This document shows, piece after piece, positions 50,801-56,639 of a DNA stretch of 64,000 nucleotides. This DNA is from Ornithodoros turicata. Its lineage: Eukaryota > Arthropoda > Arachnida > Ixodida > Argasidae. Within the stretch, counting starts at the first letter, position 1, and every line of letters starts with the position of its first letter. A model generated the notes under the pieces. The model ran no database searches. It was not told where the DNA came from and saw nothing but the letters and a program-made list of their open reading frames with translations. The stretch spans positions 81,496,273-81,560,272 of the forward strand of contig NC_088201.1 in NCBI RefSeq assembly GCF_037126465.1, read 5' to 3'. The position numbers and the translations under genes were made by a program.

Positions 50801-52262
50801 CACTGATAAGGTCAGAGTATTTTCTTCGATTATAAGCGCATTTTCTAGCAATTTCATTGAAGTGCAGTTCAAGTTCACACAGTGGATACTGGAAAGTAGC
50901 TCAGCACCCATTTTGTCAAAACGTAACTTATTTGGACAGCTTCTGGTTCGAAATAAGCAGCTTTTGTATGTATTGCCTATTATGGATGAATTAACATCCA
51001 ATGAGGCATTCAATAACACTTTCTCAATCCTTGTTGCAGTGTAATAGAATCTGATCACTGTAATAACCTTCTACCATTTCTTAGACATAAGCATTCTGAA
51101 AGATGATGATGATTCGATTTTAATGGCATACAAGCAACTAAGGCTATAGTGCGTCAAAAGAATGGTTAAAATTGCGATTGGTTAAAGGCATTCCTAAAGC
51201 TTTGAACTAAAAATTTATATGCCCAATCTTGGTAATTTACTTCAAAGTGCATGTGTTTCAGTTGTACTTCTTTTTATTCATTCCTTTTTTCAGGTAGTTT
51301 TGCTCCCCTCCATTTTGAAGTTTACTATTCAGGCAAAGCAGCAGTAGCTGAGACAATCAAACATAAAATGAACATAACAGTTCAGCCGCACATATAGTTG
51401 CATACTTCAAGTACAGAATGGTTTTCATTACTTGAAGCATGCAACTGCGACAACAATGTAAGCGACAATGTTTTGAGGGCGAACATATGTCCATGCGTTT
51501 CCTAGCGTGGCTTTGTAGAGTGATGAAAGGGTAGCTAGCACGATGTAACTGTCAGCATCTCTTGACTGCAAGTCGGATGGCTTGAGTTTGAATCCCATTC
51601 TTGGTGCCTTTTCATTAACTGCCATTCATTAATTTTGCATGCAGCCTCGCACATTAAGAACATCTGGAATTAAGAATGAACGCTACCTTGCACTGTTCCA
51701 GAAGCTTGGTGTTTCCAAGCCTACACGCAAGATCCAGCATCTCCTGAAAGTTATTTTCGGGGAGGGGTGGGTGGTCATCCAGGTAGTCATTCAGCAACTT
51801 CACCAACTCTAGCAGCTGCTCTGAGGTCGTAGCGTCTTCCATCTTCATGCCAGACACAAACTTCATGGCGTCCAAAGCCCACTCGTAGCTCTGTAGAAGG
51901 TGCCATTGTTAAAGTTCAGGTCAAAGATTGCACAGCAAAACACACCAAACTGTGAGCACCTTCCAAACTCTTTCTGCAGACTTATTTCTGTTACAAGTTA
52001 GGAGTTCACAGATGCGTCTATGTAGGAAGCACTATTTGTTGCGTACCTGGTCCAGAAGAAGGTAGCAGCGGGAAGTATCTTCTAGTCTCTCTCGGGTGTC
52101 CTCCAACTTTTCGCTGAAGGTGTCTAAGTGCTGACGCAGGGAACAGGCCATCTCCTGGGGAATGGCACCACTTGGCACTGTGGTACCATTTGTTCCCCCC
52201 TCTCCGGGGCTACTCATCATGGTGGCCTCTTCCAGTAGGTCATTCCCCTTCTCAAGGTGTCT
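23676..52262 (-). CDS. PLEKHG4: Puratrophin-1-like RhoGEF (PLEKHG4 family), 16 exons, 5' end outside the window
   Basis: This is a Dbl-family guanine nucleotide exchange factor, expected to activate Rho-family GTPases at membranes and the actin cortex; which GTPase is not visible. Sixteen exons (listed separately) join with matching phases into 2874 bases, 957 codons plus a TAG stop. In this partial numbering, residues 1-270 are helical, spectrin-repeat-like sequence and a Pro/Ser linker. The DH domain is about 457-640, with TERDYVKSLEYI in the first conserved region and LKPVQRMGKYALLLKQLL in the third. The PH domain is about 643-761 and starts KEQGRLLRQDEF. The post-PH motif MGIGNKPCLDIRPSNDQ lies near 794-810 and is the family signature that points to puratrophin-1 (and kalirin-like relatives). 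A poly-Ser run follows near 850. The CRAL-TRIO domain normally found N-terminal in this family is missing because the gene continues to the right. Introns reach 7.9 kb and are full of transposons. The symbol is by family; the fly relative is Pura. Confidence 0.88.
23995..24153 (+). repeat. Partial foldback-family repeat, target of the hAT
   Basis: CTATGAGAGCAGCATTGATG and ACATCCTCTGAAAGAGAATA match the arm of the long-inverted-repeat element at 36374. The sequence resumes after the hAT at 26670 (AAAATTCATTAATCATC), so the hAT split this copy. Confidence 0.55.
24154..26669 (+). mobile_element. 2516-bp hAT with CGGBP1-like transposase, exact target duplication
   Basis: The left end is TAGATCCACAAGTTTTCGG and the right end, on the other strand, TAGGGCCAGAAGTTTTCGG. 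The 8 bases cctaaaat flank both sides exactly (24146-24153 and 26670-26677). It lies in the last intron of the RhoGEF gene in the opposite orientation, inside an older foldback-type repeat. Two MITEs at 33761 and 41583 share its ends. Confidence 0.9.
24390..26157 (+). pseudogene. CGGBP1-like hAT transposase, broken
   Basis: The N-terminal part has a BED-like finger (LVCKCCCLEISPDPAKTLYN, HLASARHAKLK) and then IHDFVQAVSVAGISLEHAD, which matches the region after the finger in the vertebrate domesticated protein CGGBP1. The middle and C-terminal parts include KTILLADVTHVKACNRYS and YPNLRSAALSLLCITNGSCD, the hAT dimerisation segment. An in-frame TGA at 25200-25202 and a frameshift near 25490 break the frame. 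The segments between are long and clean, so decay is fairly recent. Confidence 0.82.
26678..27880. other. Intron sequence without recognised gene
   Basis: The right part of the split repeat lies at 26678-26760. The rest holds only short frames with no domain. A possible hAT end (AGGGGTGCGCAAAT) occurs at 27671. Confidence 0.35.
28016..29764 (+). pseudogene. ZBED-like hAT transposase relic
   Basis: The left piece reads QDVLTQWNSQYLMLARLLDL, as in the middle of ZBED-type hAT proteins, then has a stop and VDCLIAEEWKAASDLVCTLK. After the nested 861-bp element the frame resumes with PMYEATVASNAEKYPTLSCQ and continues to the dimerisation region YPSLAQLAKKYLAIPATSVP, SERVFSAAGNVLDARR. Removing the insertion and one target copy joins LVCTLK to PMYEATV in frame. 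The N-terminal zinc finger is absent. Confidence 0.8.
28190..29050. mobile_element. 861-bp hAT, TAAGGCCC group, exact target duplication
   Basis: Ends TAAGGCCCTC are exact inverted repeats and similarity continues into GTTTTC. The 8 bases cttaagcc flank both ends (28182-28189, 29051-29058). Inside, 28570-28949 is a copy of the 3' tail of another hAT (same as 30810-31202), a further nesting level. Confidence 0.88.
29731..30605. mobile_element. 875-bp Tigger-like non-autonomous element
   Basis: Ends read CAGTCAAACCTCGTTACAAC and, on the other strand, CAGTCGAACCTCGATATAAT, each bordered by TA. No transposase frame. It is inserted at the 3' end of the ZBED-like hAT frame. Confidence 0.8.
30810..31202 (+). 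repeat. hAT 3'-end fragment
   Basis: This stretch parallels 28570-28949 (shared GGCAGCCTCCCAGACATC-type sequence, GAAGGCTTCACCT, and the end GAATTCGAGAACTCGAATA then TTTGCACACCCCTA). It is a second copy of the 3' end of a hAT whose left part is not seen here. Confidence 0.55.
31758..31988 (-). CDS. PLEKHG4: RhoGEF exon 15 (poly-serine tail)
   Basis: The 231-base exon is in phase 1. The acceptor is GTGCTTTCAG and the donor GTGAGA. It encodes APRFRSMGAGG, then RPHSIISV followed by nine serines, then LGFENGDSPRPLHRSLTQQ. It is low-complexity and probably disordered. The open frame runs past the donor to a nearby stop, so an alternative C-terminus by read-through is possible. Confidence 0.82.
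32165..32290 (+). mobile_element. Tigger-like end fragment
   Basis: ACAGCAAATTCTCGTTAATC after TA, followed by GGATTATCGAAGTTTGAATG, is the pattern of pogo/Tigger termini. The other end was not found. Confidence 0.35.
32304..33516. mobile_element. 1.2-kb element with 45-bp inverted ends
   Basis: The left end CAGGGGCCCTACCCTCGT then AAAGTAATCGACCTCGATTA is mirrored on the right (on the other strand CTGGGGCCCTATCCTCGT). No matching target duplication and no transposase frame were found. Confidence 0.55.
33761..34104. mobile_element. 344-bp hAT MITE of the CGGBP1-like group
   Basis: Ends TAGAGCCTGAAGTTTTAGGG and, on the other strand, TAGAGCCTGAAGTTTTCGGG. attatata is duplicated exactly outside (33753-33760, 34105-34112). 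Interior words such as TTTGCATGAATTTAG are shared with the right part of the 24154 element. Confidence 0.85.
34629..34745 (-). CDS. PLEKHG4: RhoGEF exon 14 (conserved post-PH motif)
   Basis: The 117-base exon is in phase 1. The acceptor is TTATCTTCAG and the donor GTGAGT. It encodes EMRLAEMSSMGIGNKPCLD then IRPSNDQINDRSISVHQLSR. The MGIGNKPCLDIRPS block is nearly invariant in puratrophin-1 and kalirin/Trio relatives and is the best single clue to identity. Confidence 0.95.
35833..35904 (-). CDS. PLEKHG4: RhoGEF exon 13 (small exon after PH)
   Basis: This 72-base exon is in phase 1 at both ends and encodes LSHMFDRSDNTFTTPAADG. The donor GTAGGG is good. The acceptor (GTCATAG) has a poor pyrimidine tract, so the left boundary is less certain, but the phase fits both neighbours. 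Confidence 0.7.
35974..36052 (+). mobile_element. Tigger-like fragment
   Basis: CAGTCGAGCCCGTTTATAAC and GATCGTTATATCAGAGTATC resemble pogo/Tigger termini. Only one end is present; it lies beside RhoGEF exon 12. Confidence 0.4.
36108..36285 (-). CDS. PLEKHG4: RhoGEF exon 12 (second half of PH domain)
   Basis: The 178-base exon leaves one base over. The acceptor is TTTAACAG and the donor GTCAGT. It encodes TTDIGLTEQIGESPTKFEIW, FRKRKLNDVYLLQA and the C-terminal PH helix WIQDLAKLLWKQALRNR. Confidence 0.93.
36374..37507. mobile_element. 1.1-kb element with long inverted ends (foldback type)
   Basis: The left arm runs TACTGGGTGCATCGTGTAAG, GAGTGACCAG, CTATGAGAGCAGCATAGATG and GGCGGACATCC. The right arm repeats this inverted to ACACCCTGTATA. 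The arms are about 110 bases and imperfect. No transposase recognised. Shorter relatives lie at 23995, 46230 and 59575. Confidence 0.65.
37834..38429 (+). mobile_element. 596-bp hAT, TAAGGCCC group, exact target duplication
   Basis: The left end is TAAGGCCCTTCCTTTTCTGC and the right end, on the other strand, TAAGACCCTTCTTTTCCTGC. aatatgcc is duplicated exactly (37826-37833, 38430-38437). It is an internally deleted copy that keeps the 3' part of a transposase. Confidence 0.88.
38056..38337 (+). pseudogene. hAT transposase C-terminal fragment
   Basis: The frame encodes LVSIAVKYLCMTVNSVHAER then SLSKYNLIVSDERHSLSEES, the conserved hAT dimerisation segment (family pattern: KYL, AERSFS). It gives the protein type of the TAAGGCCC group. 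The N-terminal and catalytic parts are deleted. Confidence 0.75.
38438..39064. other. Intron sequence with a repeat fragment
   Basis: CTAACGTGCACCCCTTATTT followed by an A-run and GCGCGTCGGATTAGAGTAAA (38860-38920) has a partial inverted partner at 37741-37800 (CTAATGTGCACCTTCCAAAA). It is probably another interspersed element; no gene seen. Confidence 0.35.
39065..39244 (-). CDS. PLEKHG4: RhoGEF exon 11 (first half of PH domain)
   Basis: The exon has 60 codons in phase 0. The acceptor is GCAATACAG and the donor GTAAGA. It encodes VNVKEQGRLLRQDEFLVWQG, IRQVFLFEDLILFSK and HDVYQYKQSIK, the beta strands of a Dbl-type PH domain. Confidence 0.95.
39857..39934 (-). CDS. PLEKHG4: RhoGEF exon 10 (end of DH domain)
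   Basis: The exon has 26 codons in phase 0. The acceptor is AATTAACAG and the donor GTAAGA. It encodes VAEDMVRFQLRHGNDLLAMD and ALRECD, the last DH helix that leads into the PH domain. Confidence 0.92.
40422..40565 (-). CDS. PLEKHG4: RhoGEF exon 9 (DH catalytic helix)
   Basis: The exon has 48 codons in phase 0. The acceptor is TTGCTTTCAG and the donor GTGAGA. It encodes LASYLLKPVQRMGKYALLL, the most conserved GTPase-contacting helix of DH domains, then KECPEREPEQVDLK. Confidence 0.95.
40642..40731 (-). CDS. PLEKHG4: RhoGEF exon 8 (DH domain)
   Basis: The exon has 30 codons in phase 0. The acceptor is TTGTTTAG and the donor GTGAGT. It encodes FYLYALYNKNKPKSDTLM and SEYGNAFFR, matching the middle of DH domains. 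Confidence 0.92.
41207..41508. repeat. 67-bp tandem array, about 4.5 copies
   Basis: Units beginning GGGAAGGTGTCTGACATTTG start at 41274, 41341, 41408 and 41475, exactly 67 bases apart and nearly identical. A degenerate first unit precedes them. It lies in the intron between RhoGEF exons 7 and 8. The identity of the copies indicates recent expansion. Confidence 0.92.
41583..41914. mobile_element. 332-bp hAT MITE of the CGGBP1-like group
   Basis: Left end TGGAGCCTGAAGTTTTCGGG; right end on the other strand TAGAGCCTGAAGTTTTAGGG. Flanks gttatata (41575-41582) and gttatatg (41915-41922) are an 8-bp duplication with one mismatch. Its interior matches the 33761 copy in opposite orientation. Confidence 0.82.
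41986..42159 (-). CDS. PLEKHG4: RhoGEF exon 7 (DH domain)
   Basis: The exon has 58 codons in phase 0. The acceptor is GTATTCCAG and the donor GTGAGT. It encodes SYIPELMRDDIPQALRGQ, VFGNIEKIYEFHSRYFLQEL and FLVGQCFLKY, typical DH helices. Confidence 0.92.
42222..42375. mobile_element. Small inverted-repeat element
   Basis: Left CAGGCAGAGGCAGATCCA and right, on the other strand, TAGGCAGGGGCAGATCTA are inverted ends of a 154-bp non-coding element. No clear target duplication. It sits about 60 bases upstream of the acceptor of RhoGEF exon 7. Confidence 0.5.
43075..43150 (-). CDS. PLEKHG4: RhoGEF exon 6 (start of DH domain)
   Basis: This 76-base exon completes a lysine codon and encodes TLLLIMREMVQTERDYVKSL, the first conserved region of DH domains. 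The acceptor is CTTTTAG and the donor GTGAGT. It is too short to appear as a long open frame and was found by phase and motif. Confidence 0.9.
43151..44100 (-). other. RhoGEF intron without recognised elements
   Basis: Nothing beyond short frames was seen between exons 5 and 6. Confidence 0.4.
44101..44310 (-). CDS. PLEKHG4: RhoGEF exon 5 (acidic/serine linker)
   Basis: The 210-base exon is in phase 2 at both ends. The acceptor is AAAATAG behind a pyrimidine-rich tract and the donor is GTTAGT. It encodes SSVSSPESEELTSPDSPD, a Gly-rich stretch, and NFSEQQLRNKK, which runs directly into the DH domain. Confidence 0.8.
44661..45502. mobile_element. Foldback element 1 of an abutting cluster
   Basis: The left arm starts TACAGGGTGCTGCACGAGAG, AGTGACCCCTAATTATTAAA and CTTCTGCATGACACTGGTGA. 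The right arm is its inverted copy and ends near 45502. Similar blocks, including AATTAATGAGGTACACTCA, extend about 180 bases into each arm. No transposase. Confidence 0.7.
45503..45718. mobile_element. Foldback element 2, almost fully palindromic
   Basis: ACAGGGTGTTTGCTCTAACG and AAAGCGAGCGATAAAAG at the left are mirrored at the right (CGCTCGCTTTAAAT, GTTAGAGCAAACACC). The arms are about 90 bases with a short spacer. It directly abuts elements 1 and 3. Confidence 0.78.
45719..46400. mobile_element. Foldback element 3 of the cluster
   Basis: The left arm holds ATTTTTTTATCCTTTACAGA and AGGCAGGTTATGCATTTT; the right arm holds the inverted equivalents (GCGTAACCTGCCAGCAAAAA) and ends ACACCCTGTATAC. 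The arms are diverged. No coding content. Confidence 0.5.
46873..47620 (+). pseudogene. Tigger/pogo element relic with HTH coding remnant
   Basis: The left end CAGTAGAACCTCGTTAATTC follows TA. At 47300-47535 the sequence encodes YKTLYLQEKLAAINEVES, ITKSTLTAITKRKDKIRVKA and LRESAHPRLEEALLQ, the CENP-B/pogo type DNA-binding region, with stops. The rest of the transposase and the right end are missing. A hairpin at 47530-47617 lies at the break. Confidence 0.75.
47530..47617. repeat. Hairpin with 39-bp arms and 10-base loop
   Basis: Arms 47530-47568 and 47579-47617 are inverted complements with one mismatch. The left arm, from CAGTGACAATAATGCAAGTC, continues the Tigger frame (SDNNASRG), so the hairpin is an inverted duplication of transposon coding sequence. 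Confidence 0.88.
48150..48452 (-). CDS. PLEKHG4: RhoGEF exon 4 (linker before the DH domain)
   Basis: The 303-base exon enters and leaves in phase 2. The acceptor is TTGTTGCAG and the donor GTTAGT. It encodes TSISRSFLEARSKEG, a basic stretch RPQRKLMRRSYTWQLCEDAL, and ISDLENSSDGQP. It is probably a flexible regulatory segment. Confidence 0.82.
48453..49531 (-). other. RhoGEF intron
   Basis: Between exons 3 and 4. A short fragment with GGGAACATACCAGGTTAAAC and CGGGCATTATCTGG (48805-48890) resembles the interior of the CGGBP1-like hAT group. Nothing else recognised. Confidence 0.35.
49532..49962 (-). CDS. PLEKHG4: RhoGEF exon 3 (helix end and proline/serine linker)
   Basis: The 431-base exon starts in phase 0 and ends with two bases of a codon. 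The acceptor ends CTCTCAACAG and the donor is GTAAGC. It encodes TAKARCRETVELIEARQ (helix end), then a disordered linker with SPPPPMNSY, then DQYIQEKEEQLLSQGLITDD. Confidence 0.85.
50083..50640 (-). pseudogene. Mariner transposon relic, internally deleted
   Basis: The end ACGAGGTGTGGCTGTTAAAT then AACGA is a typical mariner terminus. On the minus strand the N-terminal HTH region reads LRLLREVYGDKEM, RARVFDWHK, then LSIGMLRQMMNTDKEAVQQI and LYNLLNMREV. It then jumps to the C-terminal catalytic region HNVLSVKHFQANKG and VVDHPPWLPDLSPCD. Stops, frameshifts and a deletion of the middle make it inactive. The 5' end was not located. Confidence 0.82.
51505..51635 (+). mobile_element. tRNA-derived SINE, copy A
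   Basis: An A-box-like region GGGTAGCTAGCACGATGT and a B-box GAGTTTGAATCCC are followed by TTGGTGCCTTTTCATTAACT and GCCATTC. The same tail occurs at 61866 and 62040, so this is an interspersed tRNA-derived family, not a tRNA gene. Confidence 0.6.
51687..51890 (-). CDS. PLEKHG4: RhoGEF exon 2 (spectrin-like helix)
   Basis: The exon has 68 codons in phase 0 at both ends, with acceptor TTCTACAG and donor GTAGCG. It encodes SYEWALDAMKFVSGMKMED and ends LACRLGNTKLLEQCK. It continues the helical region directly from the previous exon (YLLLDQ joined to SYEWAL). Confidence 0.85.
52047..52262 (-). CDS. PLEKHG4: RhoGEF exon 1 in window (spectrin-like helix)
   Basis: The exon has 72 codons in phase 0 at both ends. 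The acceptor ends TTTTACAG and the donor is GTACGC. It encodes RHLEKGNDLLEEA, then a Gly/Ser/Pro insert, then LRQHLDTFSEKLEDTRERL, which reads as a spectrin-type helix. The acceptor shows that the coding sequence begins further upstream, to the right. Confidence 0.8.
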
Positions 52263-52991
52263 CTGTAAAACCAATATCCGCAGGTTGGTTGTGTTTCGGT
52301 TTTGAAGTGACCTCAGCATTAGCGGGCGTGACACTGTGAACGTCACAATGGAGCGTGCCTTCGACAAAGGCAAGTGAGAGCCATTTTGAGAAATGTTGAA
52401 ATACAATAACTTGGTCTCATGTCCCGTTAACTCTAATGGTTCACAAAACAAACACAGAATGCATACCACAACACAAAAAGTCTCCTAAGCAATTACATTT
52501 ATTTATTTATTTATTTCCAGTATCCTGCAGCACAGTAATGCATTAGATTAAAAATTTTATAATTAATATTTGGCCCTAAATTTTGTTCCGATAGCTCAAG
52601 ATAATTTGGATAATAAGAACAACTGATTGAATGGATTTTTTGTTTGATATAGAATTGACATCTTTCTGACCATTTTTGTGTCCGACACTCATGAAATTTG
52701 ATGCGATGTTTTGGAAGAACGATTCAGTATACGGTTAAATGGTTAAATGAATGGAATCACTTAGTTTTAATTGTTATTAAGTATTCATTAACTGTATTGA
52801 TAAAGTGAAATGGGTAAACTGAACTGAATTAGAAGCTGCCAAAGTAAACTCTATGCCCAAAAACTATACCCCCTTAATTTTTACTTTCAGCTGGAGTCTG
52901 GGACTGGCCCTCGCCAGCTGTGCTATCTATATCTTGTATCACTATGCAAGGACCCCATGAAAGGAGATTACAAAAGGACAACAAGTGTGGC

Positions 52992-53380
52992 TAGGGTTGC
53001 CACCAGGCCAGTATTATACCGGCACGGCCGGTTATTTGCTCGCTCTGCCGGTAGGAAGATGATACCGGCAGCCTTTTGCCGGTATTTGTGGCTCAACACC
53101 TTTCATAGGGCTTTTACAGGGTTTTCCTTTCAACATTCCACTACAGCTTGAATAAATCTGGAGCACAGACCCAACTCCGTAGTCACCAGTCGTTTTCTTA
53201 GTTATTCATTATTATTATCATCGTTGTCTTGAGCGAGTACGCTTGGTCCTTCTTTTTCTCTCTCTGTATACTCTCCACCGCTCACCCACTTTCCCTCTCC
53301 CGCGAACATTTCCTCCTTTCCATCTATTCCACCTCCTCTCCCTCAGCCGGTATTTTTCACTACGAAAGGTGGCAACCCTA
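52992..53380. mobile_element. 389-bp hAT MITE with exact target duplication
   Basis: Ends TAGGGTTGCCACC are exact inverted repeats; agtgtggc is duplicated outside (52984-52991, 53381-53388). Subterminal ACCGGCA/GCCGGTAT motifs repeat near both ends. The termini resemble those of the 1995 and 12796 elements (shared GTTGCCA). Non-coding. Confidence 0.88.
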
Positions 53381-53569
53381 AGTGTGGCACAGTGTACCTA
53401 CTATCTGAGTGTGTACAATTGTTATACAAGTGCAATAATTTGGTGAGTGAATTTAGAACAGCTGTGACATAATTTAATTAATAATTTAATGAACGTATAT
53501 GACATAATTTGTATGCAGGTCTTGAAGTATAAATGTTTTTATATTCTGCAGCTAACTTGATTTTCAACA

Positions 53570-53621
53570 TGCACACACACACAAATGGAGAGAGAGAAAG
53601 AGAGACAGACAGACAGGGGTA
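53570..53621. repeat. Simple repeats (CA, GA, GACA)
   Basis: Short runs of ACAC, GAGAGA and CAGACAGACAG in succession. Confidence 0.8.
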
Positions 53622-54074
53622 GAACCAAGCAACACTTGTTCCAGATTTTGGCAGATGCTTCGGCTAACACAGCAGGCACAGACAAAAATGACGAATTTTC
53701 ACTCAAGCAACTCTGTTGCCAAATGTTCAAATGATTGGGTGATCTCTTGATTCCTTGTTCATATTGTAACATCATAACAGGCCCAAAAGAACTCAGAATG
53801 CTACTTTTGAGGTATATGCAACGTCTTCTAATTTTGTTATGTTCTGTTCTAGAAGTTCTGTGGAAAATTTACAAGGGAAGGAGGAATTTCCTTTCCAAAG
53901 TACACTGCCAAATCCAAGCCCACAAATATGAACGCTGCTCCCTTGCCTATGCCACCAAAGATACACGAGGGACAACATCGCCTTTAGTCGTGTTGTTCGC
54001 TGCCAACAAGTTATTCTGACGTGAGTCTCAAGTAAAGAGTTGTTTCATGCAGAAACCTTAGCTGAACCATAACA

Positions 54075-54270
54075 TCAGAGTGCAACAATCACAACACGCC
54101 GCAGTTGCGCGAGAATAACGAAATCACAAAATAAAATACGCATTAATGTATCGAAGACGGCGCCGACATCGGGATGGCCACACATTCGCGTGGGTAGAGC
54201 TAGCCGGCGGGAACAACATTCGCCTACGCGATTGGTCCGCCGCGGCGCCGCTTCCGCCATTGCATAACCG
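54075..54270. promoter_or_regulatory. Small CpG-rich patch, possible promoter
   Basis: This stretch is clearly richer in G/C and CpG than its surroundings, with GATTGGTC (inverted CCAAT box) and a minus-strand ATG that begins MAEAAPRRTNRVG. It could be an alternative 5' end of the RhoGEF gene or part of a repeat. No splice donor was confirmed. Confidence 0.25.
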
Positions 54271-54303
54271 TTTGCAGACCTTTTGAATGTGTACGAAGGC
54301 TAA

Positions 54304-54462
54304 TCAGGTGACGACGCTGTAATTGATGCGACTCTCTTCGTACTGCCACACGCTGGCCTTGGGTGTGCAGCTGCTGCTCGCAGGTGACGCTTGCGAGAAA
54401 GATCCACTAATGTTGCCATTGTGGTTAGATGGCGATGGTAAGAAGTGTGTTTCAATCACCAT
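54304..54462 (-). other. Short open frame, 52 codons, protein-like
   Basis: The frame MVIETHFLPSPSNHNGNISG then SFSQASPASSSCTPK and ASVWQYEESRINYSVVT ends in TGA. The composition looks coding. No homology is recognised and no acceptor is seen upstream. It directly follows a SINE-like unit. Confidence 0.25.
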
Positions 54463-54489
54463 GAGAATGGAGTCGTTCGTTACAGGGTG

Positions 54490-54730
54490 AAATAATAATT
54501 CGTGGCTCTATGTGGCGAGACAACTATGGTCATGAGTGACGCCACAGGGGTCGGTCTATGGATTAATTTTGCACCCCTAAGTGCGCCGACGACGACGTGC
54601 CCAAGCAAATCATACCCTGCCACCAAGTTGCTGGCATCATCGGCCGGGTTCGAACCCGTTATCTCAAGATGAGTAGGCGGACACACTGCCAAGTGATCCA
54701 GCGAGGCTGGTCTCGGGGTTGAAACAGCAG
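54490..54730 (-). mobile_element. tRNA-derived SINE-like unit, second family
   Basis: On the minus strand an A-box-like TTGGCAGTGTG is followed about 30 bases later by the B-box GGGTTCGAACCCG, then a non-tRNA body (GATGCCAGCAACTTGGTGGC). The tRNA-like part does not fold into a full cloverleaf by eye. Confidence 0.5.
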
Positions 54731-56570
54731 TGAGACTGCCCTCCGGAAAATTTTTGGTTTTGGGATGCAGCGTGTTGTGCAGCATGAGCATGCATTCACG
54801 AAGGAACGACGAGGCATCTGCTCTTGCACACCCCAATAGATACCCTCCACTCCTTCAGAAAGCGCGCGACCGAGACACGGAAGTCGACGTAACTTCGTAA
54901 CATTCGCAGTTCTGACGGGAGGGCCAACCAGGTGACCAGTGACGTTACCCTGTGCCATCCAAAGTGCCGTTAGAGCAGCGAACGGATTTTCCGTGGCCAA
55001 TGAGAGCTTTTGGGCTGCTCCCGCGCACCATGCCGGTCTGATGACGTCACACAAGGGTGGCTGCTTTCTCGGGATGTTCTTTTCTTTTATTTATTTTTAT
55101 TTTTTAAATTTCATTGCGCAGTGACAACAAACCGCAAAACGAAAACATTGTGGGTGGTGGCTCTAGGTCCTCAAGATGGAATGCTTCATGCATGAAACAG
55201 GTTTTTTCCAACTATGTTAAATATCACTTCCTTGCACCTTCAAACGCGCGACAATGTGGGGTGGCCTCCCATTGGTCCCCGCAAACGATTTCCCACGATG
55301 ATTGGGTCAGGTAATACCCATTGATTTTCCATTGCCGTCAAGGCAACGGCATCCTTCGTTCCACGAGAAGAATAAATTTACTGCCCCTTTATAAGGACAC
55401 TAGATAAGACACTAGACACAGAACACTAGAAATTCCAAATTTTTATGTAGACCTCTGCGGAACTGAAGCGGTGTGACTCACGCTAGGCCTTCACCTATAG
55501 TCTTTTAACGGTGTCCCGCTATCAGTACAATCACGAAACTGGAAAGCTATCGTGGCAATGAAGCCAACTTAAAAAGTCGCAAGTTGTAACAAAGCTGCTC
55601 TGAGAAAAATGATGAAATTGAACGACACAATAGTGGCCAGGAGGCAGAAGATAAAACTCGGCGCGCACTAATGCCTTTGTCAGCTGCTATCTCGAGTGAT
55701 AGCCGGAGCGGCACCCTGCAAGGTCGACAGATAAACTCGTAAATTGTATGCTCCAGCGAGGCTGATGCAAATAGCGTGTGCAATGAACCATTTCCATGTC
55801 CTCATCGCCCCTAGCGGCGAAACGTCGAACGCCGTTTTTTGCCCCAAAATAAACATGGCGACGCTTTTCGGATTGGCACGTCGCCTGGGAAAGTAGCAAG
55901 AGTGAAAACGCATTGTAGCGATTAAGTGTCGTCAAGTCTCGGTCTCAAACGTCCACGTCACCTTGAAGCCAATTATCTCCCCCAAACTAACATGGCAGCC
56001 GCCTGCAGGTGGGTGCGCATGTGCATACGCTTACTCGGAAAAGGTTCATTGTCAGAGAAGTTGCAGGAATTCAGCAAGATGAAAACAAATGGGAGCCATA
56101 TTTCGCATACTATCTCAATAGTCTATCTCTATAAGATGGTATGTACAATATAGAATGCGATAGGAAAATGCTAAAGAGCATGAAGCTGCGTTCGAGAAGA
56201 GAGGAATTTTCACCGTAAGCGTGAATGTTACCAGTGACGTAGTCAGACATCCAAGGTGGGGGAAGCTCCGTACGAAAACTCGCCCGAAAACGAAGACCCG
56301 AAAAAAATGAGGAGGCGGCTTGGAGAACTAAAATACGCCGTAACAAGTGGTAGATTGGGAGGGCAAAAACAATGAAGACCCACAAGAACGACAAAGCAGA
56401 GTCCTCCTCTGAGTATTTAACCTCTTTTAATTAATTTGTCGTTGGCTAGGTGGCTAACGACTGGCTAACACCACCGCCCGTTACGAACGGAAAAAGCCAA
56501 TATCCATCCATCCGTCCCGTTCTTCCTCCCTTTCCCCACCCGCTGATCCTGGGTGCGCCCACACACACGT
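54731..56570. other. No gene established
   Basis: There are CpG-containing stretches and ATGs in good context at 55855 (MATLFGLARRLGK) and at about 55992 (MAAACR before a GTGGGT site) on the plus strand, which look like first exons but lack partners. No transposon ends were identified. Confidence 0.3.
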
Positions 56571-56576
56571 GATGAA

Positions 56577-56613
56577 AAAAAAATTTATATATATATATAT
56601 ATATATATATACT
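56577..56613. repeat. A-run followed by (TA)n
   Basis: A poly-A run passes into about 14 TA units; a smaller TA run lies near 56825. Confidence 0.9.
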
Positions 56614-56639
56614 AATGCTTTATCTTAATATATATACTA

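Noticed and set aside
51505..51635. Possible tRNA gene
   Set aside because: B-box degenerate, and the same tail recurs in other copies, so it is a SINE.
53850..53975. Plus-strand stretch after TTCTAG that reads like an exon (FCGKFTREGGISFPKYTAKS)
   Set aside because: The frame closes without a donor, no neighbours fit, and there is no recognised homologue; kept only as a note.
54600..54730. Possible tRNA gene (A and B boxes)
   Set aside because: The boxes are present but no full cloverleaf or paired acceptor stem can be drawn; a SINE explains it better.
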